DNA from: a virus
DNA length: 22,355 nucleotides
Virus record (IMG/VR): IMGVR_UViG_3300022868_000107
Coordinates: 1-22,355 of that record
Reading direction: 5' to 3' (one strand)
Shown: positions 1 to 8,149 of the stretch, one piece after another
Layout: each line of letters opens with the position of its first letter
How positions within the stretch are numbered: the first letter of the stretch is position 1
Position numbers and translations under genes: made by a program
The notes under the pieces: model-generated
What the model was told of the DNA's origin: nothing
Database searches by the model: none
What the model saw: the letters and a program-made list of their open reading frames with translations, nothing else

Positions 1-358
1 CCTGCAATTGACTTACGAGAGTTGCTTCTGATATCTGCGCTCCGGTGAGAACTGCCGCTGTCGCGGCAACGCTTTCCTCTTCTCCTCTCCAATATCCTGC
101 TACGAGTGCACCGCCTGCGTTTACTGAGTTTGGCTGTGTAGCGAAAAAACTTGATGCGTATAAGCTCATTGCGCTATCAGAACCGAAGTCCGAGGCTACG
201 CTTGCGGAATCGGTATACATTTCATAGCGATTAGCAGTTGAGATTGTTCCGTCTTGCTGAGATGTCATAATTGCTACGACATTCATTTGATCTCTGTCTG
301 CTATTTCACCGTCGGCGGAAAGAGAAACATTGATTACATTACTGATATTTGCGCTCAT
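1..358 (-). CDS. DUF3383-type phage tail sheath-like protein (3' part missing)
   Basis: The ATG at 358 follows a strong ribosome site (AAGGAG, 7 nt spacer), and the frame stays open for 119 codons to the window edge, so only the N-terminus is present. The protein starts MSANISNVINVSLSADGE and has a stretch about time or position steps (YTDSASVASDFGSDS) followed by a segment ending FFATQPNSVNAGG. This is the pattern I know from DUF3383 proteins, which sit where the tail sheath gene sits in contractile-tailed phages. The position directly after the tail-completion genes agrees. Family assignment is from memory of the pattern; the sheath function is inferred. Confidence 0.72.
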   Translation of the reverse strand, partial: MSANISNVINVSLSADGEIADRDQMNVVAIMTSQQDGTISTANRYEMYTDSASVASDFGSDSAMSLYASSFFATQPNSVNAGGALVAGYWRGEEESVAATAAVLTGAQISEATLVSQLQ

Positions 359-369
359 TGATTAGCTCC

Positions 370-858
370 TTAATTATCTATGATTAATGTTGTCTCTGCT
401 GTATCTATTCGTAACGTGTCGATATTTGCCGAGATACTATACTGTACGTTAATTGTTGATTCTATACGATTGTTATACTTCTGACCAGTTAAAATTTTAA
501 TGTCGGTAAGACCAGAAGATTTATGTACTGCGATTCCGAGTGTGTTCTGTAGTTCGATTGATGATTGAGATTGGAGATAAAGAGAAAATTTGTTCGCCGT
601 CGTCGAAGCTGAATCGCCATAAAACGAAATTATGACTGGAAGCAACCACTGTTCTTGATACTCCATTACCTCATTTGTAGCATCGAAGTATTGACCACTA
701 CCGAGCCGCTTCGCTGATATTACGCTATCGATACCGATATAATTTTTCTCAAAACCGTCTAGAGTAAAATTAAGACGACCTATTCGAATAAGACTTTCGT
801 CGGTATATCCGAGAAGATCACGGACGAACATTGCTGTTTTTCTCAAGCCTTCATTCAT
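370..858 (-). CDS. Neck/tail terminator-like protein (LIC_12616-like)
   Basis: This 162-residue soluble protein begins with MNEGLRKTAMFVRDLLGY and is rich in beta-strand-like segments, with a WLLPVIISFYGDSA core near residues 71-84. Size, composition and position (last gene before the DUF3383 gene) fit the phage neck or tail terminator proteins that cap the tail tube, as in the LIC_12616 family. Its stop lies 11 nt before the DUF3383 start and its start is 1 nt after the preceding stop, so translation is probably coupled. No catalytic motif is visible. The assignment rests on position and overall look rather than a diagnostic motif. Confidence 0.55.
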   Translation of the reverse strand: MNEGLRKTAMFVRDLLGYTDESLIRIGRLNFTLDGFEKNYIGIDSVISAKRLGSGQYFDATNEVMEYQEQWLLPVIISFYGDSASTTANKFSLYLQSQSSIELQNTLGIAVHKSSGLTDIKILTGQKYNNRIESTINVQYSISANIDTLRIDTAETTLIIDN

Positions 859-859
859 A

Positions 860-1210
860 TTATGGCACCACCGTTTCAGTTACTAAAGGACGCACAGTTT
901 CTTCGGCGATGCACTCTATATACCCATACCCGTTCCAAGAGCCTCGCTGAATAACTTTATAGTCTTTCCCGTCGAATTGTACAAGCTCTTCCAGTTCGAT
1001 GGCTTCTCTAGTATGTAATTGAATGTATTGCAATGCCCAGTTTATCGTTACTGAGTTGAGCGCTTCTTTCTCTGCAACTTGAACGACGATAAGTTGATTT
1101 CGAAACACCGATGTATCGGTTTCGACGAAATTAGTTGTTGCGCGTGTTACTGTTTTCACGATGATCGTTCTTTCCCAGGATCGTAAAACATCTGACATAT
1201 CTGGTAACAT
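860..1210 (-). CDS. Small head-tail connector protein, unrecognised family
   Basis: About 116 residues; I do not recognise a named family. The sequence reads as a beta-rich single domain (RTIIVKTVTRAT, then EELVQFDGKDYKVIQRGSW near the C-terminus), which resembles small head-tail adaptors or stoppers. I prefer the ATG at 1210, which overlaps the upstream stop as TAATG and has GGTGG about 7 nt upstream. A GTG at 1225 would add five residues. It lies between an HK97 gp10-like gene and the terminator-like gene, where a connector or stopper is expected. Confidence 0.5.
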   Translation of the reverse strand: MLPDMSDVLRSWERTIIVKTVTRATTNFVETDTSVFRNQLIVVQVAEKEALNSVTINWALQYIQLHTREAIELEELVQFDGKDYKVIQRGSWNGYGYIECIAEETVRPLVTETVVP

Positions 1211-1668
1211 TATCTCACCACCCACGTTATCGCATTTCGAAGAATGCCTGTGTCTATCAATATTTTAGAAGAACCTTTCAAATCCTTTGTCGTCTGCGTA
1301 ATATCTTTCCACTGACCGAACCCGCCAGTTTTAAAAGCATCGATCACAACGTTTCGAGCTTGAACACCGATGATCCCAAGTGCTGATCTCGCGCTCTTTC
1401 CATCAATGAGAACCTTTTTGAACTGTGATTCTATAGTTCCTGTCATCTTTTTTCTTTCTACGTCGAATGGCATACGAAGAAAAGATCGCATCGGAACGCC
1501 TGCGCCGTATTCATGCGATGCCCCTACCTCTATTATCGATATTCCGTCTTCGTAAGCTTCACCGCCGACCTTTTCAAGAGGCAAGCCAACAGCGACAGAT
1601 AAACGTTTTGCGTCTTCAAGATTTCGTAGGTAAGCACTAGTTTTTTTGAGAAAGGCTTCTGGTTTCAC
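1210..1668 (-). CDS. HK97 gp10-like / phage virion morphogenesis protein
   Basis: This 152-residue protein carries two hallmarks of HK97 gp10-like tail-completion or virion morphogenesis proteins: GVPMRSFLRMPFD around residues 57-69 and the C-terminal DTGILRNAITW around residues 138-148. The gene starts with GTG at 1668, overlapping the previous stop as GTGTGA, with AAGGAG ten nt upstream. It probably acts at the head-tail junction or in tail completion. It is one of four small genes between capsid and sheath genes, the usual head-tail connector cluster. Confidence 0.7.
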   Translation of the reverse strand: MKPEAFLKKTSAYLRNLEDAKRLSVAVGLPLEKVGGEAYEDGISIIEVGASHEYGAGVPMRSFLRMPFDVERKKMTGTIESQFKKVLIDGKSARSALGIIGVQARNVVIDAFKTGGFGQWKDITQTTKDLKGSSKILIDTGILRNAITWVVR

Positions 1669-2015
1669 ACAAAATATGCTCCTTGAAATCTAGCTGTCAA
1701 AGTCAGGTATGCGACACCGTAGCGTGTTGATCTGTACCACGCCGCGCTACTGCTCGATGTTGGAGATGCGTTTGAATAGCTTATTGAGACACTTCCCACT
1801 CCCTTCGATGACTCTTCTTTTGTTGAGCTAGTTCCTGATGACGTTTGCTGTATAAGAAGGTGTGCGAGCAGGTTTAAGATGATCTCGACGCCTTCGTCTG
1901 TATACTCTCCGCCATAATAATATTGGTAAATTTCAATTAGAGCAGGAAGATATGTATCGACATCGGATGTAGAGATTTCTGGAAAACGTGCTTTGAAATC
2001 TTCTATTACAGTCAT
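1665..2015 (-). CDS. DUF4054 family head-tail connector protein
   Basis: The 116-residue product opens with IEDFKARFPEIS, has a helical middle with LLAHLLIQQ (residues 49-57), a Ser/Thr-rich stretch with GVGSVSISYSNA, and ends in a WYRSTRYGVAYLTL segment. This order (FxARFPE, AHLL, SVGSVSVSY, TRYGxxYL) is that of DUF4054 phage proteins, which occupy the head-tail adaptor position. Its stop overlaps the next gene start by 4 nt. No strong Shine-Dalgarno precedes the ATG, which lies just after the upstream stop, so coupling is likely. Confidence 0.75.
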   Translation of the reverse strand: MTVIEDFKARFPEISTSDVDTYLPALIEIYQYYYGGEYTDEGVEIILNLLAHLLIQQTSSGTSSTKEESSKGVGSVSISYSNASPTSSSSAAWYRSTRYGVAYLTLTARFQGAYFV

Positions 2016-2016
2016 G

Positions 2017-2424
2017 CTATTTCACGAGTTTGAATTTTTTAATCTCTATATGATGATTGATACGTTTCATGAATTTAACGTCTTTGATCTTTTCGGTTGG
2101 AATTTCAAGCGTTTGTTTAGAGTCTATTGAAAAACCAGAAATTTCATATCTGTTTATCGATATGTTTTTAATTGTAATCCGCACAGGCAATACTTCGATA
2201 GCCTCTGGAATTGTGGGAGTGTTGATATCTTCTACGACCTCTGTGATCTCTTCTTCTATCTCCAGGGCAGGAAAAAGCTCGGCAAGACAGGGTTTTATCC
2301 CTGCCAAGCCAAGTTTTTTGAGAATAGTCTTTTTGTTCCATCGCTTGTCGATCTTAAGCCCTTCCGCTATTGCTAACGATTGAAGCTGTGAAAGAGTCTG
2401 ATGCTGTGTACTATTCTCTTTCAT
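2017..2424 (-). CDS. Unknown protein with SAP/HeH-like N-terminus, between capsid and connector genes
   Basis: This 135-residue protein is not one I can assign to a family. Residues 10-40 (TLSQLQSLAIAEGLKIDKRW, then NKKTILKKLG) look like a SAP or HeH-type helix-extended-helix fold, often seen in small phage head proteins. An acidic linker (EIEEEITEVVEDI) follows, then a beta-rich C-terminal part. It starts 2 nt after the capsid stop with AGGA eight nt upstream. Its place directly after the major capsid gene suggests a virion or head-completion role, but this is inference. Confidence 0.5.
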   Translation of the reverse strand: MKENSTQHQTLSQLQSLAIAEGLKIDKRWNKKTILKKLGLAGIKPCLAELFPALEIEEEITEVVEDINTPTIPEAIEVLPVRITIKNISINRYEISGFSIDSKQTLEIPTEKIKDVKFMKRINHHIEIKKFKLVK

Positions 2425-2426
2425 TA

Positions 2427-3389
2427 TTAAAGTCCTGTGAGGATTCGTCCACCTGAATCTTCGAGGATATCAAGACCCGCGATACGATACTTGCTATCAA
2501 CGCGATAGTCAAAGCTTGTGTTCTTAACAATCTCGCCTACTGTTAAAGGTACTGGAATTCTCATTTTCATGACTTCTTCGTTTGAACTAAAGGCAATCGT
2601 TACCGTAGCGGCACTTATGCTTTCTGCGCGGAACGTTGCGGAGAATGTAATAGAAGAGAAGTTCTCTCTTAGTGCATTCATTACGCTCTTATTTCCTGCC
2701 GCAGTATTCATCATTGTTGAACTCATGGTATTCATAACAGACACCGGAAGTATAACGTTGTCAGCCATGTATCCAGGAGTGTTATTTACTGCCGACCATT
2801 GAGCTACGATCAATTCTGCTATTTCGTCATACGACTCTTGAGCTGTAAGGTTTGCTATTATATTACTAGCCGCTCCAGAGGTGAAACCTGCATAGTTTAA
2901 AAGCCCTGTATCGCCTGAAAGATCAGGAATACCGATGAAACCGACTGTGTCGACTTCGCGCTGATAAATCTTGTTAGTAGCTTCGATATAACGACTGACA
3001 AGATTTATGTTGCCAAGGTCGGCTTCGTTGATCTCATCATCATTCCAAGTTGAGAACGCTTCGCGAACTACAACCTTCATGTAGGAATCTTCGCCAGAAA
3101 GACTGATCTTGCCCTTATTAGCAGAAGCATCGCCAGCAGTTGAAAAAGCTCCTTGATCTCTGATCCTTAAAGACTGAATACGACGAGCATATCCACCAGA
3201 ATTGTCAACCATGATACCTGAGTTCATGAAAGCAAGCTCTGGATAGAGTTTTTCAAAAACTTTAGGATCGACTGCTGTTAAATATCTATCAAGAACGACA
3301 CCTGCGGCGGCGTCTTTGAATCCTTTATTGCTCCCAGAATCAAGAAAAGACTTAAATGATTCGAGGTTGTATAATTGTCCGATTTTCAT
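2427..3389 (-). CDS. Major capsid protein, DUF2184 family
   Basis: This 320-residue protein has the organisation of DUF2184 proteins, the HK97-fold (encapsulin-like) major capsid subunits of many myoviruses. An N-terminal arm with AAAGVVLDRYLTAVDPKVFE is followed by REAFSTWNDDEINEA near residues 109-123 and a C-terminal SFDYRVDSKYRIAGLDILED segment. Length matches the family (about 300-330). A strong site (AAGGAG, nine nt spacer) precedes the ATG, as expected for the most abundant virion protein. The cement gene and the protease-scaffold gene are immediately upstream, a standard order. Confidence 0.85.
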   Translation of the reverse strand: MKIGQLYNLESFKSFLDSGSNKGFKDAAAGVVLDRYLTAVDPKVFEKLYPELAFMNSGIMVDNSGGYARRIQSLRIRDQGAFSTAGDASANKGKISLSGEDSYMKVVVREAFSTWNDDEINEADLGNINLVSRYIEATNKIYQREVDTVGFIGIPDLSGDTGLLNYAGFTSGAASNIIANLTAQESYDEIAELIVAQWSAVNNTPGYMADNVILPVSVMNTMSSTMMNTAAGNKSVMNALRENFSSITFSATFRAESISAATVTIAFSSNEEVMKMRIPVPLTVGEIVKNTSFDYRVDSKYRIAGLDILEDSGGRILTGL

Positions 3390-3411
3390 TTTTTTAATCT
3401 CCTTTTGATTA

Positions 3412-4317
3412 TTATGATAAAACTACGCCATCGTTAGCGATTACACGCCATACAAGAGCGCCTGCTACTGTAGCGGCTTCAAGTTTAATATACTGCCCTG
3501 CTGTGTCGAATGTCATAACAGTATTACCCGCAACATTTATTCCGCCTGCACAAGTAACCGCAAGGTCGCCCGCATCTACATCAAAGCTTAGTAGTAGTGA
3601 TGTACCTGCAAGAGAAGGTATAGCAAGACTTCTTGTGTCAACAACGCCTGTTGATGTCAAAGCCATTGTTGCCGAACGAGTGACAGGTATTACGCCCGCA
3701 TCGCTAGGGTCAGCGATAGCTACTGGAGCTTTAGGATAAAGCTCGGCAAGAGCCGCTTCGACTTCGATTTCAGCAGTGAAACCACCAGTATCAAGAACGC
3801 TTATTGCTGATGCCGCGTGTGCGCCTGTAGCGTCGCCGATGTGTGTTGCGATATCTCCTGGAGGAGGAGTTATGTAAATCAACCACACGTCAGTTTTCAT
3901 CTCTTTAATAAATTCTGCGTTGACTGCAACGTCGGTGTTTGTTGCTGTAGCAAGACCATCGTTTGCGCCGCCGTCGTTAGAAACATAAACACGCTCAAGG
4001 AGAGTAGGTGTTTCGCCTGTCTTAACTGCGACTGTGACAAGACCTGAGTGAACATAATCTATTTGGCTGTAGATATCTGAATCTACTGTATCGCCATCTT
4101 CAAGATCGCTTGCGACGTTACGGATAACGACACCGGCAATAGTTGGAGTAGCAGAACCATCGAGCTTGTCGATACTTCCTGTTTCTAGTTTTGCAAAACG
4201 ACCGACTACGATCCCGTCTTCAAAAACTGTTGTGTTTAGTTCGACGTTACCAGCACCGTAGCGTTCACCCGCTCCGACGTTAGCAATGTCACTTGAATAA
4301 GCTTCAGTAAATGCCAT
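3412..4317 (-). CDS. Capsid cement/head-fibre protein (gp24-like N-terminus plus C-terminal beta domain)
   Basis: A 301-residue protein in the decoration-protein slot between scaffold and capsid. Residues 1-155 look like a structural cement protein: GERYGAGNVELNTTVFEDG, AKLETGSIDKLDGSATP, and a middle devoted to short beta strands. A linker HIGDATGAHAASAISV (about 158-173), of a type seen in phage head or tail fibres, leads to a C-terminal beta-sandwich of about 100 residues rich in Ala, Thr and Val. The extra C-terminal domain suggests a surface-exposed fibre on the head. A strong AAGGAG site lies 8 nt before the ATG. Confidence 0.68.
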   Translation of the reverse strand: MAFTEAYSSDIANVGAGERYGAGNVELNTTVFEDGIVVGRFAKLETGSIDKLDGSATPTIAGVVIRNVASDLEDGDTVDSDIYSQIDYVHSGLVTVAVKTGETPTLLERVYVSNDGGANDGLATATNTDVAVNAEFIKEMKTDVWLIYITPPPGDIATHIGDATGAHAASAISVLDTGGFTAEIEVEAALAELYPKAPVAIADPSDAGVIPVTRSATMALTSTGVVDTRSLAIPSLAGTSLLLSFDVDAGDLAVTCAGGINVAGNTVMTFDTAGQYIKLEAATVAGALVWRVIANDGVVLS

Positions 4318-4319
4318 TT

Positions 4320-4910
4320 TTATAGCTCCTTGTTTGCTATCTCATCGAGAGGATGAGCGGTTTTGTGGTCGCCGAACTTTTTATATTCAGCGGTTTTTTT
4401 TAGCAGCTTAAATGCTAAAGGAAGTTCAGCATCGCTGAATTTACTTGTTGATTCTGTAGACAAAGCATCTTTCATGATGTCATCAGATGTCTTTCCCTTA
4501 AAATCGTAATCTTCATCAAGAAAATTTCGAGCTTTGTCGACTACTTCGGAATATACCTTTACAGCTTTATCGGCGAACTCTTTCGATTGCTTGATTAAAG
4601 CATCTTTGAAATCAGCATCAGAAAACTTAGGCTTTTCTTCTTCGTCTTTTTTTTCTTCGTTCATTTCTTCATCTTCGACGGGAATATCTTTCTTTTCTTC
4701 TTCTACAACGGTTTCTTCGTCTTCTGTAGGAACTTCTTCTGTTGAGTTAGTTTGTGCCATAGCTATAATTTCTTGTAGTGCGGGCATAATCTTTTGAAGT
4801 TCTTCAAGAGATAGCGTTTTTATTGCGTCAGGTAGTGACATTGCAATATCGACGACTTGCTCAAGATTAACCTGACCTTCTTCGTCTTTGAAAACTTTGT
4901 GGATTTCCAT
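4320..4910 (-). CDS. Possible nested scaffold gene, internal start in the protease gene
   Basis: An in-frame ATG at 4910 follows a strong internal ribosome site (AGAGGA-AAAGAA-ATG) exactly at the junction between the DUF2213 protease and the acidic scaffold part. Initiation there would give a 196-residue, protease-free scaffold sharing the stop of the full gene. The known precedent is lambda Nu3, made from an internal start within gene C. What is seen is the site and its placement; that it is used is inference. Confidence 0.5.
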   Translation of the reverse strand: MEIHKVFKDEEGQVNLEQVVDIAMSLPDAIKTLSLEELQKIMPALQEIIAMAQTNSTEEVPTEDEETVVEEEKKDIPVEDEEMNEEKKDEEEKPKFSDADFKDALIKQSKEFADKAVKVYSEVVDKARNFLDEDYDFKGKTSDDIMKDALSTESTSKFSDAELPLAFKLLKKTAEYKKFGDHKTAHPLDEIANKEL

Positions 4911-5435
4911 TTCTTTTTCCTCTTTTTTTATCATTTTTCTATCTAAAAAACTGCACAGCTCCCCGCAACGACCTGCATATACTGCGGCGAGGTGGTGAGG
5001 TACAAGGTTTACTTGTTCAAAATCGAACTCGTTATGTTCAATTAAATCACCGAAGTACCCGAGTGATAATTGCGTTTTATTCTGCAATCTCTCGACGTAT
5101 TCATCAGTAAGATATAAACTATTTTTAATTGCGACGCGTGTCTTTGTGCAATCATCGACGAAATCAACCATCGAAGAAGCCTCAACCCGGCTTCCAGTGT
5201 CAGGAGCTGGAGTATCGAGATCGATATGTTCGTCGGTAAGAGGTATACCATTCATCGACATAGCGACGTTTGAAATTGTAGCGGGAGAACGGTATACGGT
5301 GAAAACCTTGTCAAAAGGCTCGATTGAAAGCTCTGAACCTAAATATTCAATGACACCATCGCGAACGCTTCTAACCGTTTTAGTCGATGGGCTGTATATT
5401 GCGATGTCAGAAAATCTTTTGGAGAGCATTGTCAT
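4320..5435 (-). CDS. DUF2213 prohead protease fused to acidic scaffold
   Basis: The N-terminal 165 residues match DUF2213, a phage maturation protease group: PLTDEHID carrying a likely catalytic His, TQLSLGYFGD carrying a likely nucleophilic Ser, and VNLVPHHLAAVYAGRCG, the family's conserved histidine-containing end. The remaining 200 residues are helical and strongly acidic (several runs of Glu around residues 235-275), as in scaffolding proteins removed during maturation. I start at the ATG at 5435, which has AGG seven nt upstream; a TTG at 5441 and an ATG at 5429 are alternatives. A promoter-like pair lies just upstream. Catalytic residues are inferred from pattern. Confidence 0.8.
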   Translation of the reverse strand: MTMLSKRFSDIAIYSPSTKTVRSVRDGVIEYLGSELSIEPFDKVFTVYRSPATISNVAMSMNGIPLTDEHIDLDTPAPDTGSRVEASSMVDFVDDCTKTRVAIKNSLYLTDEYVERLQNKTQLSLGYFGDLIEHNEFDFEQVNLVPHHLAAVYAGRCGELCSFLDRKMIKKEEKEMEIHKVFKDEEGQVNLEQVVDIAMSLPDAIKTLSLEELQKIMPALQEIIAMAQTNSTEEVPTEDEETVVEEEKKDIPVEDEEMNEEKKDEEEKPKFSDADFKDALIKQSKEFADKAVKVYSEVVDKARNFLDEDYDFKGKTSDDIMKDALSTESTSKFSDAELPLAFKLLKKTAEYKKFGDHKTAHPLDEIANKEL

Positions 5436-5466
5436 TGACAAACCTGAACTTAAGTATTAAAAATTT

Positions 5467-5495
5467 ATGGTATCTTATATTATATAAGGCGTCAA
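5467..5495 (-). promoter_or_regulatory. Sigma-70-like promoter before the protease-capsid genes
   Basis: Reading the minus strand, TTGACG (5495-5490) and TACCAT (5472-5467) are separated by exactly 17 bp. The pair lies in the only gap of the late gene cluster, about 30 nt before the protease start, so it could boost head gene expression. The -35 box matches five of six consensus bases, the -10 four of six. Confidence 0.5.
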
Positions 5496-5505
5496 ATAGT
5501 TTCTT

Positions 5506-6087
5506 TTAAGTCAGATCGCTCTCTCTCCATTGAACTGTTGCAAGCGATGGGACAGTTCCTGCAAAAGGAGTTAGCTTTATTGTTAGAATATCTCCGACGT
5601 TTGTCACGTTATTATATTCAAGACCTAGCCTTCCCATTATTTCTTCTTTCGCTAGCAAACTTGATTCGCTTCCAGAAGAAACAACAAAACCAGAGGCGAT
5701 CTTCGTTCCTCCTGTTACTGCTGTTGCTGAAACGTCATACTCTACATCGCTTGAACTATCAGCAGATACCCACGATGCGCCTGTTAGCGTTGCGTTGATA
5801 TAGACTTCATATAAAGAATTTCCTGCGGCAAAGATATCTGTTCCTATTGGAATTATAGTTTTGTCTGTCGACTTAACTCTAATAGATAAAATTGGCAAGC
5901 TAGATGATGTTACGTCTCGAAGTGTTATTCCGTTACCCGTTGAGAAAATCACGGCTTCGGTGTCATCGGGCGTTTCATCTCCAAGTTTTTCAACAAGTAA
6001 GTCTGCAATATTTACATACGAACCATCTTCTTTTATTCTGCGACCTGTAATTGGTGTCTGCCACCCTAGCTGTGTAAGCCATCTCAT
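5506..6087 (-). CDS. Unknown probable virion protein between MuF-like and protease genes
   Basis: I do not recognise this 193-residue protein. It opens with MRWLTQLGWQTPITGRR, is rich in Ser, Thr, Val and Gly with beta-strand periodicity throughout, and has no membrane segment or Cys. The C-terminal GDILTIKLTPFAGTVPSLAT resembles beta-sandwich decoration or spike domains. AAGGAG lies eight nt before the ATG at 6087. Its place between the MuF-type gene and the protease gene makes a minor capsid or decoration role likely. Confidence 0.6.
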   Translation of the reverse strand: MRWLTQLGWQTPITGRRIKEDGSYVNIADLLVEKLGDETPDDTEAVIFSTGNGITLRDVTSSSLPILSIRVKSTDKTIIPIGTDIFAAGNSLYEVYINATLTGASWVSADSSSDVEYDVSATAVTGGTKIASGFVVSSGSESSLLAKEEIMGRLGLEYNNVTNVGDILTIKLTPFAGTVPSLATVQWRESDLT

Positions 6088-6102
6088 ATCAAATACTCCT
6101 TT

Positions 6103-6897
6103 TTATTCGTTTTCATCAATGATTAGCGAATAATCGCATCTGCATTGAAAGTCAATTCCCGGCAACAATGTCTTTCCATCGACGCTTGAATACAAGCCCT
6201 CTGAAAGATCGAACTCTTTTCCATCTCTTGCAGCGTGTGATGGTCTCACACGTTCATCTGATGCAGTCGACCAGATTGCTTTCGTAATGCCTAACTTTTG
6301 CGCCCGTACTTTCGTCAATAAGCTGTTGAATGTACTAGTCTGAGTGCGTGCCATCATATTAGCATTATTTTTACTCTTATCTACTATTTCGTTGAATTCT
6401 GTCAAGACATCGCTTAACGAACCGCCTTCGGACATTACGCGCAAACTGTTCGCCGTGAAGTCCTCAAGGGTTTTATTGCGTAGCCTTTGAACCCAAACTT
6501 CTGTTTCTATTCTAAAAGCGTTTATCGTAGACTTGAGACCTTCTTCTTTTATCAGAACTCGCGTATCAATACCGATTTCTTTCTCGACGGCATCGTAGAG
6601 CACTTTCTGGTTGCGCCTGTTAATCTTTCCTGTAGTTTGTTCAACGAGGCTTTCGATCCTATCATCGCTGTACTGACGAAAGAGCTTTCGTTTTACGCGA
6701 TTAACGAGCTTTAAGAAGACGACAGCGAAGTTTCCAACCTGTGCGTCGGAGAACTTTTCTACCGTTACTTTACTCATTTCATCAAAGACTTGATTCTTGA
6801 AACGCTTTGAAATCTGATCGACCATTTTCACCATTTCCGATGAAAACTCTCTTTCTACTGATCTTAATGGGGAAGGTGTTTTTATGTTTTTAGGCAT
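6103..6897 (-). CDS. MuF-like head morphogenesis protein (SPP1 gp7 family)
   Basis: About 264 residues. The N-terminal two thirds are helical and basic. The C-terminus carries the MuF signature: MARTQTSTFNSLLTKVRAQK, then WSTASDERVRPSHAARDGKEF, then PGIDFQCRCDYS, with the conserved His and Cys residues. These proteins bind the portal and go into the procapsid. The gene overlaps the portal gene end by 8 nt. I take the ATG at 6897, which has GGTGA five nt upstream; GTG (6906) and TTG (6909) are in-frame alternatives. Confidence 0.85.
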   Translation of the reverse strand: MPKNIKTPSPLRSVEREFSSEMVKMVDQISKRFKNQVFDEMSKVTVEKFSDAQVGNFAVVFLKLVNRVKRKLFRQYSDDRIESLVEQTTGKINRRNQKVLYDAVEKEIGIDTRVLIKEEGLKSTINAFRIETEVWVQRLRNKTLEDFTANSLRVMSEGGSLSDVLTEFNEIVDKSKNNANMMARTQTSTFNSLLTKVRAQKLGITKAIWSTASDERVRPSHAARDGKEFDLSEGLYSSVDGKTLLPGIDFQCRCDYSLIIDENE

Positions 6898-8140
6898 CTT
6901 CTTCACCAATTAATGCTTTAACAACGGTATCGACAGGTTCTTCCTCTTCGTCCTTAACTTCAGGGAAAAATGAGTCAAACTTATCTTTTACAACGACGGC
7001 GTTTTCCTCAAGATACTTTGTATGATCCTCTCCAAGCTCCCAAAGGGATTTTGCGTTTAGTATTACCTTTGTCTCAAACTCGATACGCTCCTCCGGTGTC
7101 CGACCCTGGTTAAGCTTGAACTCTACGACGTCAAGTCCTAGCTTTGAAAATAGCTGATTGATCGGCTCTTTTAAATAATCCTCCTGCATAACCTCTATCG
7201 TGTCCTGGAAGATTCTCATCTCATTATCACCAGAGCTGTTTAGACCTTTAACGTTCTCGCCGACGAGAACAGCCATGGGGATTCCTGTTACCATTGCTAG
7301 TCGTCTTAGTGTGATACCATCAGCGTCGGCAAGATTCGTAAGAGTCTGGTTTACTGTGAAAGCGTCATCTTCCGCATCGAGCAACCCTGCCCCATATATA
7401 GACCGCGCCGTTTCCACTCTGCTGAAATATTCTTTTATATGAGAGTCCGTCTTTGACATCATGGCGTCTTTAAGCCCTGCGACTTTATAAAAAAGCGTCG
7501 AGTTCTTTTCCAATATCGTCGGCGTGGCTCTTTCGACAATGCTGTCATTTATAAGCTGACTATATATAAACTCAAATTCACTGATTCCCCCGTACTGATA
7601 CATTGCTTTGTCATATTCGGTAGGCTCAACGTATGTAAAATCAATTACTCGACTATGATGAAATGAGATCCCCCGCACAGCATAAAATTTCGGCATAAAA
7701 TATCTAGAGTCCATGAGATCGAGAGAAGGATTTATTGCTGTTACCATGTCACCGGAGAAGACCTTCATCTCAACATTTTTAGGGTCGAACTTCCCCCTTG
7801 CCGGCGTTGACATATCCTCGCCCTTATTATAGAGAACGATAACACCTCTACCGAATCCCAACATGAATCGTACAGCCGATTTTATTTTTTTCTCTAAGAT
7901 GTTTTTATATACGACCTCATCGCTCAAGCTTTTGAATTGCAGTGTATCTTTAAGAGCATACCCCGACTTTAGTCTTACAATCTTTGACCCTATCCCAGTT
8001 TTATATATTGCTCTAAGCTCGTCAAACTGAACGCCGCTATGAGTAACTTTGTTATTATTTATCGCGTTTCGCGTGTTAGCAAGATTATTAATTATATCAG
8101 TGATACCATCAACGAACCGTGATTTAAATGTTTTACTCAT
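6890..8140 (-). CDS. Portal protein, DUF1073 family
   Basis: This 416-residue protein fits DUF1073 portal proteins: an N-terminal helical region (AIYKTGIGSKIVRLKSGYAL), a RFMLGFGRGVIVLY strand, FHHSRVIDFTYVEP near residues 160-173, and ADGITLRRLAMVTGIPMAVLVGENVKG near residues 273-300, typical of the portal wing/stem part. An acidic tail ends the protein. It follows the large terminase by 9 nt and precedes the MuF gene, the standard packaging order. AAGGA sits six nt before the ATG. Portals form the dodecameric vertex channel for DNA. Confidence 0.87.
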   Translation of the reverse strand: MSKTFKSRFVDGITDIINNLANTRNAINNNKVTHSGVQFDELRAIYKTGIGSKIVRLKSGYALKDTLQFKSLSDEVVYKNILEKKIKSAVRFMLGFGRGVIVLYNKGEDMSTPARGKFDPKNVEMKVFSGDMVTAINPSLDLMDSRYFMPKFYAVRGISFHHSRVIDFTYVEPTEYDKAMYQYGGISEFEFIYSQLINDSIVERATPTILEKNSTLFYKVAGLKDAMMSKTDSHIKEYFSRVETARSIYGAGLLDAEDDAFTVNQTLTNLADADGITLRRLAMVTGIPMAVLVGENVKGLNSSGDNEMRIFQDTIEVMQEDYLKEPINQLFSKLGLDVVEFKLNQGRTPEERIEFETKVILNAKSLWELGEDHTKYLEENAVVVKDKFDSFFPEVKDEEEEPVDTVVKALIGEEDA

Positions 8141-8149
8141 TTTATTTCC

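Noticed and set aside
4919-4932. Slippery A-run (ATAAAAAAAGAGG) in the protease-scaffold gene as a frameshift site
   Set aside because: The -1 frame ends after a few dozen codons without a recognisable domain; the purine run is better explained as the internal ribosome site.
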